Of a stretch of DNA of 64,000 bases, positions 32,276 to 40,988 are shown one piece after another. The notes under the pieces are model-generated. The model saw only the letters and a list, made by a program, of their open reading frames with translations. It did no database searches and had not been told where the DNA came from. Both the position numbers and the translations under genes were made by a program. The DNA lies in the NCBI GenBank assembly GCA_965202675.1, contig OZ241842.1, positions 310,001 to 374,000 of the forward strand. The letters are read 5' to 3'. Source of the DNA: CATQHD01 sp965202675. Its GTDB lineage: Bacteria; Actinomycetota; Acidimicrobiia; Spongiisociales; Spongiisociaceae. Positions within the stretch are counted from its first letter, which is position 1, and each line of letters starts with the position of its first letter.

Positions 32276-33397
32276 ATGCCTCCGACGACCGGGTCCGGTC
32301 CCCCCACGCCCCCCCGCCGGGGCAGCCCGCCCTCCGGTTCCCGCCGGCCCGCCAAGGTGCTGTTGGCCGAGCCGCGCGGTTTCTGCGCCGGGGTGGACAT
32401 GGCCATCAAGGCCCTCGCATGGATGGTCAAGATATTCGACCCCCCGGTGTACTGCTATCACGAGATCGTCCACAACCGGTTCGTGGTCGAGGCCTTCGAG
32501 CGGGCCGGGGTGGTGTTCGTGGATTCGATCCGCCGGGTTCCCCGAGGCGCCCCGGTGATGCTGTCCGCCCACGGATCGGCGCCCGAGGTGGCGGACGGGG
32601 CGGCGGAGCGGGCCGGGGTGGTCATAGACGCGGTGTGCCCGCTGGTTACCAAGGTCCATCACGAGGTCAGGAAAGCCGCCAACCGGGGCTTCGACATCCT
32701 GTTCGTGGGCCACGAGGGCCACGACGAGGCGGTGGGCACCCTGGCGGAGGCCCCCTCGTCCATCACGCTGGTGGAGCCGGAGACCGGGCTGGCCGATTTC
32801 ACCCCCGAGGACCCCGGACGGGTGGCCCTCTTCGCCCAGACCACCCTCGGCCTCCACGAATGGGAGGAGGTGCTGTCCGAGGCGTCCCGGCGCTACCCCG
32901 GCCTGGTGACCGCCCGCAAGAGCGACCTCTGTTACGCCACCACCAACCGCCAGGCGGCGGTGCGGGAGATGAGCGGGCGGTGCGACCTGATCCTCGTGGT
33001 GGGTTCGGACAACTCGTCCAACACCAGGGCGCTGGTGCGCACCGCCCGGGTGCTCGGCGCCCCCGCCCACCGGGTGGACTCGGCGGACGCCGTCCGCGAC
33101 GAATGGCTGGACGGCGCCGAGGTGGTGGGGGTGACCGCCGGGGCCTCGGCCCCCGACAACCTGGTGCGGGAGGTGGTGGAGCGCATCCGCCCCTCCGAGG
33201 GCTGGGAGCTGCTCCGCATCACCGAGGAAGACGAATACTTCCCCCTCCCCCGCCGCCTCCGATCCTTCCTCACCGCCCTCGAAGCCGCCCTCGCCCTCGG
33301 TTTCACCGCCCGCCCCGGCGCCCCCGGCCCCCTTTCCCAGGACCGCCAAGCCACCGCCGCCCGCGCCCTGTCCGCCCTGTCCGCCCCCCAACCCTGA
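32276..33397 (+). CDS. ispH: 4-hydroxy-3-methylbut-2-enyl diphosphate reductase IspH
   Basis: 373 residues. The last step of the MEP isoprenoid pathway. The three cluster-ligand Cys are in FCAGV (37), DAVCPLV (121) and DLCYAT (219), with GHEGHDE carrying the catalytic Glu region. A 26-residue Pro/Gly/Ser head and a Pro/Ala-rich tail of about 30 residues extend the core. TACGAT six bases before the ATG and no ribosome site suggest leaderless translation. Divergent from der, 102 bp between starts. Confidence 0.95.
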   Translation: MPPTTGSGPPTPPRRGSPPSGSRRPAKVLLAEPRGFCAGVDMAIKALAWMVKIFDPPVYCYHEIVHNRFVVEAFERAGVVFVDSIRRVPRGAPVMLSAHGSAPEVADGAAERAGVVIDAVCPLVTKVHHEVRKAANRGFDILFVGHEGHDEAVGTLAEAPSSITLVEPETGLADFTPEDPGRVALFAQTTLGLHEWEEVLSEASRRYPGLVTARKSDLCYATTNRQAAVREMSGRCDLILVVGSDNSSNTRALVRTARVLGAPAHRVDSADAVRDEWLDGAEVVGVTAGASAPDNLVREVVERIRPSEGWELLRITEEDEYFPLPRRLRSFLTALEAALALGFTARPGAPGPLSQDRQATAARALSALSAPQP

Positions 33398-33469
33398 TCA
33401 CCCTGTCCCCGCGTTTCGCGAAGCCTCAAATAATTCCCCGCTCTGCCCGCCCGCGTCCACTTCGTGTTC

Positions 33470-33491
33470 TATAATCCACCCGGATGGGTGG
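33470..33491 (+). promoter_or_regulatory. -10 box and palindrome before the restriction-modification genes
   Basis: TATAAT at 33470-33475 is followed immediately by CCACCC-GGAT-GGGTGG (33476-33491), a perfect 6-bp inverted repeat over the expected transcription start, 13 bp before the GTG. A controller protein or the methylase itself could bind it. No C-protein gene is seen nearby. Confidence 0.5.
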
Positions 33492-33504
33492 CAGGAGCTG
33501 AGAC

Positions 33505-34194
33505 GTGATAGATGAGGGTACACAAGAGCGCCTGCTGGAGGCGACCAGACAATTTTGGTCTTATCATGTGACGACCGATGAGTTTCAGAGTCTCGCATCC
33601 GGCAAAGAGATCGGACACCGTATCGCCGACTATGTTGAAGAACACACTGTTGGCTTGATCGATGCAGAGTTTTCGACCGGGTATCAACTGAAAAGGGATG
33701 GACAACGGGCGGCTCGAGGAATGGGCGACGTATGGGTCAAGTCCAATGACATCTTCAATCCGATTAATATAAAGTCCGGAGAATTATTCAAAAAAGGTCA
33801 ACCCAACATGGTATCTCTCAAAAAGCTTCTACGCGGTGTGCTTGAAAGAAAGATTGACTCCTATTACCTGCTCATAGTAAAATTTGATCCGATAAACAAA
33901 CGGGCAGATATAAATTTGGTTGATCTTCTAGACTATCTGGATTATACACATTTTGATTCAGGACCGGGGCAGATAATGCTCCGCGAGCGAGACTTCTATG
34001 AGGTTCTTGATTCCGATTATGAACCACCGCTCTTGACGTTACGAGAAAAGGTGGATATCCTCTTGAAAACACTACAGGAAGGCGACGAGAGACTGCAAAA
34101 GAACCGCGAAAAGGCACAAAAAGAGCTTATGGGACTGGCAGAACAGTTTGACATTGAAATGCCGATCAACCAGCAATCTCTGAATATCGGATGA
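33505..34194 (+). CDS. Probable type II restriction endonuclease
   Basis: 229 residues from a GTG with AGGAG upstream. A nuclease core of PD-(D/E)xK type is suggested by GMGDVW (Asp 75) followed by INIKSGE (Lys 90), with Glu 55 before them. The rest has no recognisable domain, as is usual for type II endonucleases. It overlaps the methylase gene by four bases (ATGA). Composition is AT-rich next to the neighbours, typical of an acquired R-M unit. The recognition sequence cannot be predicted from the sequence alone. Confidence 0.75.
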   Translation: MIDEGTQERLLEATRQFWSYHVTTDEFQSLASGKEIGHRIADYVEEHTVGLIDAEFSTGYQLKRDGQRAARGMGDVWVKSNDIFNPINIKSGELFKKGQPNMVSLKKLLRGVLERKIDSYYLLIVKFDPINKRADINLVDLLDYLDYTHFDSGPGQIMLRERDFYEVLDSDYEPPLLTLREKVDILLKTLQEGDERLQKNREKAQKELMGLAEQFDIEMPINQQSLNIG

Positions 34195-35843
34195 GCCAGG
34201 CAAAAGATAAGCGCGTTCCGAAACGGCAGAAGGGGCAGTTTCTTACCCCTCAGCCTCTGGCGCTGGACGTACTGTCCGATATCGAGTTCAAAAGAACCGA
34301 TCGTGTACTCGAGCCGGGCTTTGGAGAGGGGTCCTTTCTCCTTCCCTTGATTGAGGCATTTCTGGAACTGTATGATGGTCCGACTGCCAGCCGACTCGAC
34401 CATATATTGAACAACAATGTTTGGGGTGTCGAGATAGACCCTGCTATGTATGACAAGGCCCTTTCGAATATTGAAGAAAGAATAGCTCCACTTCCTGCTT
34501 CACATAATCTTTTACTAGAAGACTATTTTGAAACAACTTTTGATAGTAATACTTTGCGCTCTGATTTCGCTAGCGGCTCATTTCGGTCCAGCCTGGACTT
34601 TACGCATGTTATCGGCAATCCACCGTTTGGCGGAACAATTGCGTCCTATTTACAGGATTCACTCGACAAAGTGCTTGGTTGGCGTCATGGAATAAAGATC
34701 AAAAAGGAGACCTACGCTTGGTTTATAATAAAGAGTCTAGATCTATTAGCGGATGATGGAATACTCAGGTTCATATGCAGTGACACCTTTCTTACGATAT
34801 ATACAATGCGCGGCCTTCGCAATGCTTTGGCGCTGGAAGGACAACCCACTGTATGGCCACTCAATAAATTTTCGGAAGAAACTTCTTATCCGATGGTAGT
34901 TCTCGATTGGGTAAAAACAGGCTCTGCAGACCACGTACTAATAGATGGAGATCCTATACCTATTACAGATATTGAGCGGACTGCCAATCTATCTTGGGGG
35001 TTGAATCGAGACATGGTTCCATATTTTCAAGGGCCGTCCCTCGGTGAATTCATGGTTGCGACGAGTGGAATGACAACAGGAAACAATTCTCTGTTTATAC
35101 GTGAAGTTCACGATAATATTATTTCAGAACCGTATGAGTTCACTTTTGAGGAGGCGCCGATTACTTTGGGCAAAGAGATACAGCGAGCAAGACTGGGCCG
35201 CTTATCTGCCAAAAGGATAAAGCAAATCAAAGAGTTGGAAAAACAAGGAAAGACCAGGCGTGAGCTGAAACCCCTTAGATTGCCTTCTCCTAACGTTATC
35301 GACCTGCCGAACGAAGACTATCTGCCTTATAATAAAGCTACCGGCAGTCTTGTATACAGTCGTCCTACTCACTATATATATTGGAAAGATGATGGAGATG
35401 CTGTTCTGACATATAAGAAAACCGGCAACTGGTATCTTCATGGAATAGGAGGCGCCAAGTATTTCGGCAGAGAAGGTTTGACCTGGCGGCTGATCTCTGG
35501 CACTCTCGATGTCAGATACCTTCCTACAGGATACATACTCGACAGCGGCGCTCCTTGCGCCTTCCCGCGTCCTGGAGTATCGCAAGAAGAAATGCTGTTC
35601 ATCATGGGATGGACGCTGACCGACAAATGTACTCAGATCCTCAAGCAGGTCATAAACCATACGATGAACATTCAAGGCAAGGACTTCGAGCGGTTGCCGT
35701 ACCCCTTTTGGGTAGGCAGCGACGAACGCTCCGAAGCAGTATCGTTGGTTATGAGTATGCTCGATGAAGGTTTCGATGGGCGTCAATTCTCAAGACAGGA
35801 CCCGGAGTTCGATGCTTTGGAATCTCTATTCAGGATGGCATAG
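34191..35843 (+). CDS. Type II N6-adenine DNA methyltransferase
   Basis: 550 residues. Motif I reads LEPGFGEGSFLLP (40-52) and motif IV is NPPF at 143-146, which is the adenine-N6 class. The order with motif X (KGQFLTP) at the N-terminus is of the gamma type (M.TaqI/Eco57I-like). The long C-terminal half (from about 250) holds the target-recognition domain. It protects the host site from the endonuclease encoded just upstream. AT-rich with host-atypical codons, a sign of horizontal transfer. Confidence 0.85.
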   Translation: MSQAKDKRVPKRQKGQFLTPQPLALDVLSDIEFKRTDRVLEPGFGEGSFLLPLIEAFLELYDGPTASRLDHILNNNVWGVEIDPAMYDKALSNIEERIAPLPASHNLLLEDYFETTFDSNTLRSDFASGSFRSSLDFTHVIGNPPFGGTIASYLQDSLDKVLGWRHGIKIKKETYAWFIIKSLDLLADDGILRFICSDTFLTIYTMRGLRNALALEGQPTVWPLNKFSEETSYPMVVLDWVKTGSADHVLIDGDPIPITDIERTANLSWGLNRDMVPYFQGPSLGEFMVATSGMTTGNNSLFIREVHDNIISEPYEFTFEEAPITLGKEIQRARLGRLSAKRIKQIKELEKQGKTRRELKPLRLPSPNVIDLPNEDYLPYNKATGSLVYSRPTHYIYWKDDGDAVLTYKKTGNWYLHGIGGAKYFGREGLTWRLISGTLDVRYLPTGYILDSGAPCAFPRPGVSQEEMLFIMGWTLTDKCTQILKQVINHTMNIQGKDFERLPYPFWVGSDERSEAVSLVMSMLDEGFDGRQFSRQDPEFDALESLFRMA

Positions 35844-35984
35844 GGAGCGCGTATCCGTAATGGAACCCCAATTTTCGCCTTGCCGGTCATACCCCAAGCC
35901 CCCCAGTATTACAGATTCTTGCGGCCCCGGTCCAACTTCGAATCATTCCCGGAAGCTCCCTGGCGAACACATCCCGTGAACCGC
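35844..35984. other. Spacer after the methylase
   Basis: Short AT/GC mixed stretch between the methylase stop and the family B element. Nothing recognisable; no U-run terminator is seen. Confidence 0.3.
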
Positions 35985-36177
35985 CGAGAACGCGAAAAAC
36001 CTGCGCCCCCCCGCCCGGCTCCGCCGGGCACCCTCCCCCGCCGCCACCGCCAGCCATCGGATCTCCGCCTGGACGCGCCGCCCCTGTTCGGGCGCCGGCG
36101 CCCGGCCTGACAAGATTCCCATGATGACCGCCGCGCACTCCGGAACCCGGCGGCGGTGTTTGTGTGTCAGCGAACAC
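35985..36177 (-). ncRNA. Putative small RNA / repeated intergenic element, family B copy 2
   Basis: Aligns with 20,127-20,315. On the minus strand: a start hairpin TGTGT-TCGCTG-ACACA, AAACACCG, GCGGTCATCAT, GGGCGCCGGCGCCCGAACAGG, G-rich run, hairpin GCCCGGC-GGA-GCCGGGC, TTTTTCGCGTTCT. The terminal hairpin keeps pairing while its loop and outer pairs differ from copy 1. It ends against the convergent methylase gene. Confidence 0.5.
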
Positions 36178-36206
36178 ATAGTACCGCAAACCTATGACAG
36201 AGTCAA
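36178..36206 (-). promoter_or_regulatory. Sigma70-type promoter of family B element, copy 2
   Basis: Minus strand TTGACT (36201-36206), 17 bp, TACTAT (36178-36183), the closest to consensus of the four. The upstream flank GATGAGGGTA is shared with copy 1 of family B and AGGGTA with family A. Confidence 0.6.
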
Positions 36207-36330
36207 TACCCTCATCATAGAACGCTAAAAATAATTCCGGTCCGGGCTGCCCGGCCTCCTGCGCGCAACCCCCGGAATCCGTCTGCCGAGGCCGGCGCGG
36301 CGGCGCGGGGACCCTGCTTCCATCTGCAGG

Positions 36331-37023
36331 TCAGGCAGGGCGGATGCCCCGTTCGGCGCACAGCCGCAGGACTTCTTCGACGGCCTCCCCGGCGCTCATG
36401 TCGGAAGCGTCGATCACCACCGCGTCCTCCGCCCTGGCCAGCGGCGAGAACGCCCGGGTCGAGTCCAGGCGGTCGCGGCGGGCCAGCCCCTCCCGCGCCG
36501 CTGCCACGCCGGTGGCGTCCTGGCCGGCCCGCCGGGCGGCCCTCACCTCCGGCCGGGCGGTCAGGAACACCTTCGGGTCGGCGCCGGGGAACACGACCGT
36601 GCCGATGTCCCGGCCCTCCACCACCCCCCTCCCGCCGCGGGCGGCCAGCCACCGGCGCTGCCATCCCGCCATGATCAGCCGCAGGCCCGCCAGCGCCGCC
36701 GCCTGGCTCACCTCCGCCGTCACCGCCTCGCTGCGGATCGCCCGGCTCACGTCGACCCCCTCCACCAGCATCGCGCCGTCCTCGTAGTCGAAGCCGGCCC
36801 CGGCCGCCGCCGCCATGACCGCGGCCTCGTCGGAGAGGTCCACCCGGTGCATCATGGCGACCAGGGTGGCGGCCCGGTAGCAGGCGCCGGTGTCCAGGTG
36901 GGCGCATCCCAGGGCGGCGGCGACCGCCTGCGAAAGGGTGGTCTTGCCGACGCCCCCCGGCCCGTCCACGGCCACCACGAACCGCCGCCCCCCGCCGCCC
37001 GCGCCCCCTCCGGCGCCGGTCAC
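36331..37023 (-). CDS. cmk: Cytidylate kinase
   Basis: 230 residues from a GTG overlapping the aroA stop (GTGA). P-loop GPGGVGKT at 21-28, HLDTGACYRAATLVA, VEGRDIGTVVFPGADPKVFLTA and a C-terminal lid region ARRDRLDSTRAFSPLARAEDA are characteristic. It phosphorylates CMP and dCMP. Member of the scpA-scpB-rluB-cmk-der order of actinobacteria, here interrupted by aroA. A glycine-rich head of 14 residues precedes the core. Confidence 0.95.
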   Translation of the reverse strand: MTGAGGGAGGGGRRFVVAVDGPGGVGKTTLSQAVAAALGCAHLDTGACYRAATLVAMMHRVDLSDEAAVMAAAAGAGFDYEDGAMLVEGVDVSRAIRSEAVTAEVSQAAALAGLRLIMAGWQRRWLAARGGRGVVEGRDIGTVVFPGADPKVFLTARPEVRAARRAGQDATGVAAAREGLARRDRLDSTRAFSPLARAEDAVVIDASDMSAGEAVEEVLRLCAERGIRPA

Positions 37024-38276
37024 AGCGACTCCAGCATGCCGAAGAAGCCCGGCCAGGTCTTGGCCGCGCACCCCGGATCCTCGATCAGGATCCCCGGCTG
37101 CGCCAGGCCCGCCACCGCGAAGGACATGGCCATCCGGTGGTCGTCGTAGGTGCGGATGCGGGCCGGGCGGAGCGGGCCGGGGCGGACGGCGATCCAGTCC
37201 CCCCCGGCGGACGCCTGCGCCCCCATCCTGTTCAGCTCGTTCTCCAGCGCCGCCAGCCGGTCGGTTTCCTTGATCCGCAGGTTGGCGAGGCCGGTGAAGC
37301 GGCTCGGCCCGGAGGCGAAGGCCGCCGCCACCGCCAGCCCCAGCGAGGCGTCCGGGCAGTCTCTCAGGTCGGCCTCCACCCCCCCGAGCGGGGAGGCGCC
37401 GGCCACGGTGATGCCGCCCGCCCCCGCCCGGACGCCGCAGCCCATCCGTTCGAGCACCCCGAGGGCGGCCATGTCGGCCTGGGTGCTGGCCGGGTCGATC
37501 CCCGTAACCGTCACCGACGCGCCGGTCACGGCGGCCGCCGTCCACGGATAAACGGCGGCGGAGGCGTCGGCTTCCACGGTGAAGGAAGCGGGCCGGTACC
37601 CGCCGGCCGCCGCCTCGACGGTGCGGCGGTCCAGCCACCGGGCCCCGGCGCCGAACGCCGCCATCACCTCCAGGGTGGTGTCCAGGTAGGGGCGGGACGC
37701 CAGGTCGTCCCCCAGATCGAGGGTGACCGTCCGCCCGGCCCGGGGGGCGCTCAGCAGCACCGCCGAGATGAACTGGCTGGACCGGGATCCGTCGACCGCG
37801 GCCCTCCCCCCCGCCAGCCCTCCCCCCGCCGTCCTCACCGGCGGGTACCTTCCGCCCCGGGCGGCGTCCACCCCGGCGCCGAGGGAGCGCAGGGCGTCCA
37901 CCAGCTCCCCGATCGGGCGTTCCCGCATGCGGGGCGTCCCGTCGATCACGCAGGGGCCGTCGGCCAGGGCGGCGGCGGCGGTGATGAAACGGGCGGTGGT
38001 TCCCGAAGCCCGGGCGTCGAGGCGCCCCCCTCCCCGCAGGCGGCCCGTCGACCGCACCCGTAGCCCGCCTTCCGGCGCCTCCTCGATATGCACCCCCATG
38101 CGCCGCAGGCATCCGGCCATCGCCTCGGTGTCGTCGCTGCGCAGGGCCCCGGCGATCAGCGACTCCCCCTCGGCCAGGGCGGCGGCCGCCAGCGCCCGGT
38201 TGGTGATGCTCTTCGACCCCGGCGGCCTCACGGACGCATCCCGGATCCGCCGGGGCCGCACCTCGTACCAGCTCAC
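37020..38276 (-). CDS. aroA: 3-phosphoshikimate 1-carboxyvinyltransferase (EPSP synthase)
   Basis: 418 residues from a GTG overlapping the rluB-type stop. RPPGSKSITNRALAAAALA (S3P-binding), DDTEAM, LDARASGTTARFI, RPIGELVDAL, SRSSQFISALL-like stretch and near the end RIKETDRL, TYDDHRMAM, DPGCAAKTWPGFF mark EPSP synthase of the shikimate pathway. All are present. In mycobacteria aroA is not between rluB and cmk as far as I recall, so its place in this operon is a lineage feature. Confidence 0.95.
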   Translation of the reverse strand: MSWYEVRPRRIRDASVRPPGSKSITNRALAAAALAEGESLIAGALRSDDTEAMAGCLRRMGVHIEEAPEGGLRVRSTGRLRGGGRLDARASGTTARFITAAAALADGPCVIDGTPRMRERPIGELVDALRSLGAGVDAARGGRYPPVRTAGGGLAGGRAAVDGSRSSQFISAVLLSAPRAGRTVTLDLGDDLASRPYLDTTLEVMAAFGAGARWLDRRTVEAAAGGYRPASFTVEADASAAVYPWTAAAVTGASVTVTGIDPASTQADMAALGVLERMGCGVRAGAGGITVAGASPLGGVEADLRDCPDASLGLAVAAAFASGPSRFTGLANLRIKETDRLAALENELNRMGAQASAGGDWIAVRPGPLRPARIRTYDDHRMAMSFAVAGLAQPGILIEDPGCAAKTWPGFFGMLESL

Positions 38277-39019
38277 GCGCCCCCCCCGGCCCGGATCCCG
38301 TAGAAGGCCCGCACCTCGCCGACCTCCAGCCTGCGCCATTCCCCGGGACGCAGGGCGCCGGCCCGCAGCGGGCCGATCGAGGAGCGGTGGAGCCGGACCA
38401 CCGGAAAGCCCGCCGCCGCGCACATCCGCCTGACCTCCCGGTTGCGGCCCTCCCCCATGTCTATCTCCAGGTGGGTGCGGCGCCCGTCCGATCCGATCCT
38501 GCGCACCGCCAGCGCCCGGGCCGGCCCGTCCTCCAGATCCACGCCCCGCCGCAGGGCCGCCAGCTCCCGCCGGCCGGGCGCGCCCTCCACCAGCGCCTCG
38601 TAGGTCTTGGCGACCCCGTAGCGCGGATGGGTGACCAGGTCGGCGAAATCGCCGTCGTTGGTCAACAGCAGCAGGCCGGTGGTGTCGGAGTCGAGGCGCC
38701 CCGCCGGAAACACCCGGGGGCGGGGCGGGACCATCTCCACCACCGTCGGCCGGCCCCGGGGGTCGCGGGCGGTGCTGATCACCCCGGCCGGCTTGTTCAC
38801 CAGGTAATGGACCAGCCCGGGGTCGGCGGGGAGCCGGATCCCGTCCACCAGGATCTCGGCCCCGGCCGGGTCGACCCGCAGGCCCGGCGAAGCCGTCCGC
38901 CCGTCCACGGCGACCCGGCCGTCCTGGATCATCCGGTCGGCGGCCCGGCGCGAGGCCAGGCCGCTCCGGGCGATGACCTTCTGCAGCCGCTCAGCCTTCG
39001 GGGGCGGGCCGGCGGTCAC
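38273..39019 (-). CDS. rluB: 16S/23S rRNA pseudouridine synthase (RsuA/RluB type)
   Basis: 248 residues from a GTG inside the scpB end (29-bp overlap). S4-like RNA-binding head AERLQKVIARSGLASRRAADRM then the catalytic motif GRLDSDTTGLLLLTNDG with the nucleophile Asp, and YEALVEG, GRNREVRRMCAAAGFPVVRL. RsuA, RluB, RluE and RluF differ little in sequence; the position after scpB supports RluB, which modifies 23S rRNA. Operon member with 4-base overlap into aroA. Confidence 0.85.
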   Translation of the reverse strand: MTAGPPPKAERLQKVIARSGLASRRAADRMIQDGRVAVDGRTASPGLRVDPAGAEILVDGIRLPADPGLVHYLVNKPAGVISTARDPRGRPTVVEMVPPRPRVFPAGRLDSDTTGLLLLTNDGDFADLVTHPRYGVAKTYEALVEGAPGRRELAALRRGVDLEDGPARALAVRRIGSDGRRTHLEIDMGEGRNREVRRMCAAAGFPVVRLHRSSIGPLRAGALRPGEWRRLEVGEVRAFYGIRAGGGA

Positions 39020-39581
39020 CGGAGGTACCGGAGGAGAAGGAGGCCTGCTCGAGCGACTCGGCCGCCTCGGGGCTGGGCATGTGATCGGTGATGGGCGGAA
39101 GGTCGGAGAGCGACCCCATGCCGAGCGCCTCCAGGAACAGGCCGGTCGTCCCGTACAGGGCGGGGGTGCCGGGGCCAGGCAGGCGCCCGGTCTCTTCGAC
39201 CAGGCCCCGGCGGGCCAGGGTGCGGAGGGCGGATCCGGAATCCACCCCCCGCAGCTCGGCGATCCGGCTGCGGGTGACCGGCTGGCGGTAGGCCACCACC
39301 GCCAGCACCTCGAGGGCGGCCTTGGAGAGCCGGGCCGCTCCGTCCGTCTCGGAGTACCGCTCCAGGTAGGGAAGGGCCTCCGGCTTGGTGTAGAGGCGCC
39401 ACCCCCCCGCCGCATAGCGGAGAACGATCCCCCGGCTTTCATCTTCCAGCTGCTCCGCCAGGGCGGCCAGGACGGCCTTCACCTCCGCCGGCGGCAGCTC
39501 CAGCACCTCGGCCAGCTCCGCCTCCGGCACGGGGGCCTCGGCCACGAACAGGACCGCTTCGAGAGCCGCTTCCGGGTTCAT
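38991..39581 (-). CDS. scpB: Chromosome segregation/condensation protein ScpB
   Basis: 196 residues with two winged-helix domains: N-terminal LEAVLFVAEAPVPEAELAEV, then EVLAVVAYRQPVTRSRIAELRG and a LVEETGRLPGPGTPALYGTT-like end. ScpB forms the SMC-ScpA-ScpB complex that organises the chromosome. Start ATG overlaps the scpA stop (ATGA). The C-terminal 30 residues are Pro/Ser-rich and run on past the start of the rluB gene. Confidence 0.95.
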   Translation of the reverse strand: MNPEAALEAVLFVAEAPVPEAELAEVLELPPAEVKAVLAALAEQLEDESRGIVLRYAAGGWRLYTKPEALPYLERYSETDGAARLSKAALEVLAVVAYRQPVTRSRIAELRGVDSGSALRTLARRGLVEETGRLPGPGTPALYGTTGLFLEALGMGSLSDLPPITDHMPSPEAAESLEQASFSSGTSGDRRPAPEG

Positions 39582-40366
39582 GAGCCGTACCCGTATCCGT
39601 CGGCCGCGGCCGGGACCGCAGGAGCGTCATCCCTCCGCCGCACCTCGATCTCGGAGGGGTGCTCCTGCGCCACCGACAGCACCCCCCACCGGGCCAGCTC
39701 CAGCACGGCCAGGAAGTAGGCCGCCACCTCCACCCGGCGGCGGCAGTGGGACACCAGCCTGCTGAAGGTGGATTCCAGCTCGGCGGTCATGCGCGCCCTG
39801 ATCTCCTCCATGGCGCCGCCGATCGACGGCAGGTCGAAGTCCAGGTGGTCGACTTCGAGTTCGGGTTCTACTTCAGGTGCATCCTCAACCTCTAGCAGAG
39901 CTTCATAGACGGCGGCCAGGGCGTCCGGCGTGACCGCCGGGGGCAGGGCGGGCGCCGCCCGGGCGGCCGTTTCCCGGTCCATCCCCGCGGTGCGGCCCCG
40001 GTAACGGGCCGTTCCGGCCAACCGCCGCCCGAACACGGCCGCCATGTCCTCGAAGGTGAGGAAGGCCAGCAGCCGGGCCAGCAACCGGTCCCGCTCGTCC
40101 AGCAGGGCCAGCTCCTCCTCCAGATCGGGGAGGCTGCGGTCGGCCAGCAGGAAGCGGGCCTTGATCTGGAGGAGCATGGCGGCCATCAGGAGGAACCCGG
40201 AGGCGGCGTTGAGGTCGATGATGCTCATGGCCTCCGCCTCCGCCAGGTAATCGTCCACGATCCCGGCGATGTCCACCCTCGTCACGTCCACGTGGCGCTG
40301 GTTCACGAGCTGGATCAGCAGCTCGAAGGGCCCCTCGAACACCTCCGTCTTCACTTCGTACGCCAT
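39578..40366 (-). CDS. scpA: Chromosome segregation/condensation protein ScpA
   Basis: 262 residues from the ATG at 40366, which lies inside the end of the HD-domain gene. The kleisin N-terminus FEGPFELLIQLVNQRHVDVTRV and the later LMAAMLLQIKARFLLAD are clear ScpA marks; the C-terminal winged helix holds RRRVEVAAYFLAVLELAR. It bridges the SMC heads together with ScpB. A Glu/Asp-rich stretch near 170-190 is longer than in some homologs. Confidence 0.95.
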   Translation of the reverse strand: MAYEVKTEVFEGPFELLIQLVNQRHVDVTRVDIAGIVDDYLAEAEAMSIIDLNAASGFLLMAAMLLQIKARFLLADRSLPDLEEELALLDERDRLLARLLAFLTFEDMAAVFGRRLAGTARYRGRTAGMDRETAARAAPALPPAVTPDALAAVYEALLEVEDAPEVEPELEVDHLDFDLPSIGGAMEEIRARMTAELESTFSRLVSHCRRRVEVAAYFLAVLELARWGVLSVAQEHPSEIEVRRRDDAPAVPAAADGYGYGS

Positions 40367-40962
40367 GTTCCCGCCTGGCCCGCCTGACGCCGCCATCGTA
40401 GGCGGCGGAGCCGCCCGGCCGGGGTCTTTCGGGCGGCGGCGCGCCCGGCAAAGGCGCGCAGCCCGGGCAGGCGCGCCCGGTCCGCCGCCTGCAGCACCGC
40501 CCAGTCCCCGGGGGAGATCGAATCCGGCCGCCCGCCGTGGTGGTGGCGGGCGTAGTCGGCCGCCAGGGTCCCGGTGCCCGCCGCGGCCAGCTCCTCGGCC
40601 CCCAGCCGTCCGTGGTCGAGATAGGCGGCCCCCCGTTCCGAGGGGGGAAGCCCCAGCCCGGAGCGGATTACCGTCAGGGCCCGGCCCGCCGCCCCCAGCC
40701 GGGCGCGCCGCTTGCCCGCGTCGTGGAGCAGGGCCGCCCGGATCAGGTCGGTCCGGCCGGGGCGGGACAAGGCAACCGCCCGGGCGGCGGCCAGCCCGTG
40801 CCGCCGGTCCGCCCCGGACTGGCCCCAGAACATCGCCCGTTCGGCGTCCGAGGCCAGCAGGCGGGCGGCCTCGTCCTGCTCGGACGGGGAGAGCCGCCCG
40901 GCCAGCACCGCGTCCGCATACCGGGCCGCCAGATGGGCGAGGCGGGAGAGGCGTTCTCGCAA
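40351..40962 (-). CDS. HD-domain protein
   Basis: 203 residues from a TTG at 40962 with no clear ribosome site, so the start is uncertain. HD phosphohydrolase pattern: first His in ADRRHGLAAA, HD pair in LLHDAGK (near 80), later DHGRLGAEELA and ARHHHG. Such domains cleave nucleotides or cyclic nucleotides; the substrate is unknown. C-terminus is Arg-rich. It overlaps scpA by 16 bp, so it is part of the same operon. Confidence 0.75.
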   Translation of the reverse strand: MRERLSRLAHLAARYADAVLAGRLSPSEQDEAARLLASDAERAMFWGQSGADRRHGLAAARAVALSRPGRTDLIRAALLHDAGKRRARLGAAGRALTVIRSGLGLPPSERGAAYLDHGRLGAEELAAAGTGTLAADYARHHHGGRPDSISPGDWAVLQAADRARLPGLRAFAGRAAARKTPAGRLRRLRWRRQAGQAGTWRTK

Positions 40963-40988
40963 AAGGTGCCGTTGCCGGGGCCGGGCGG

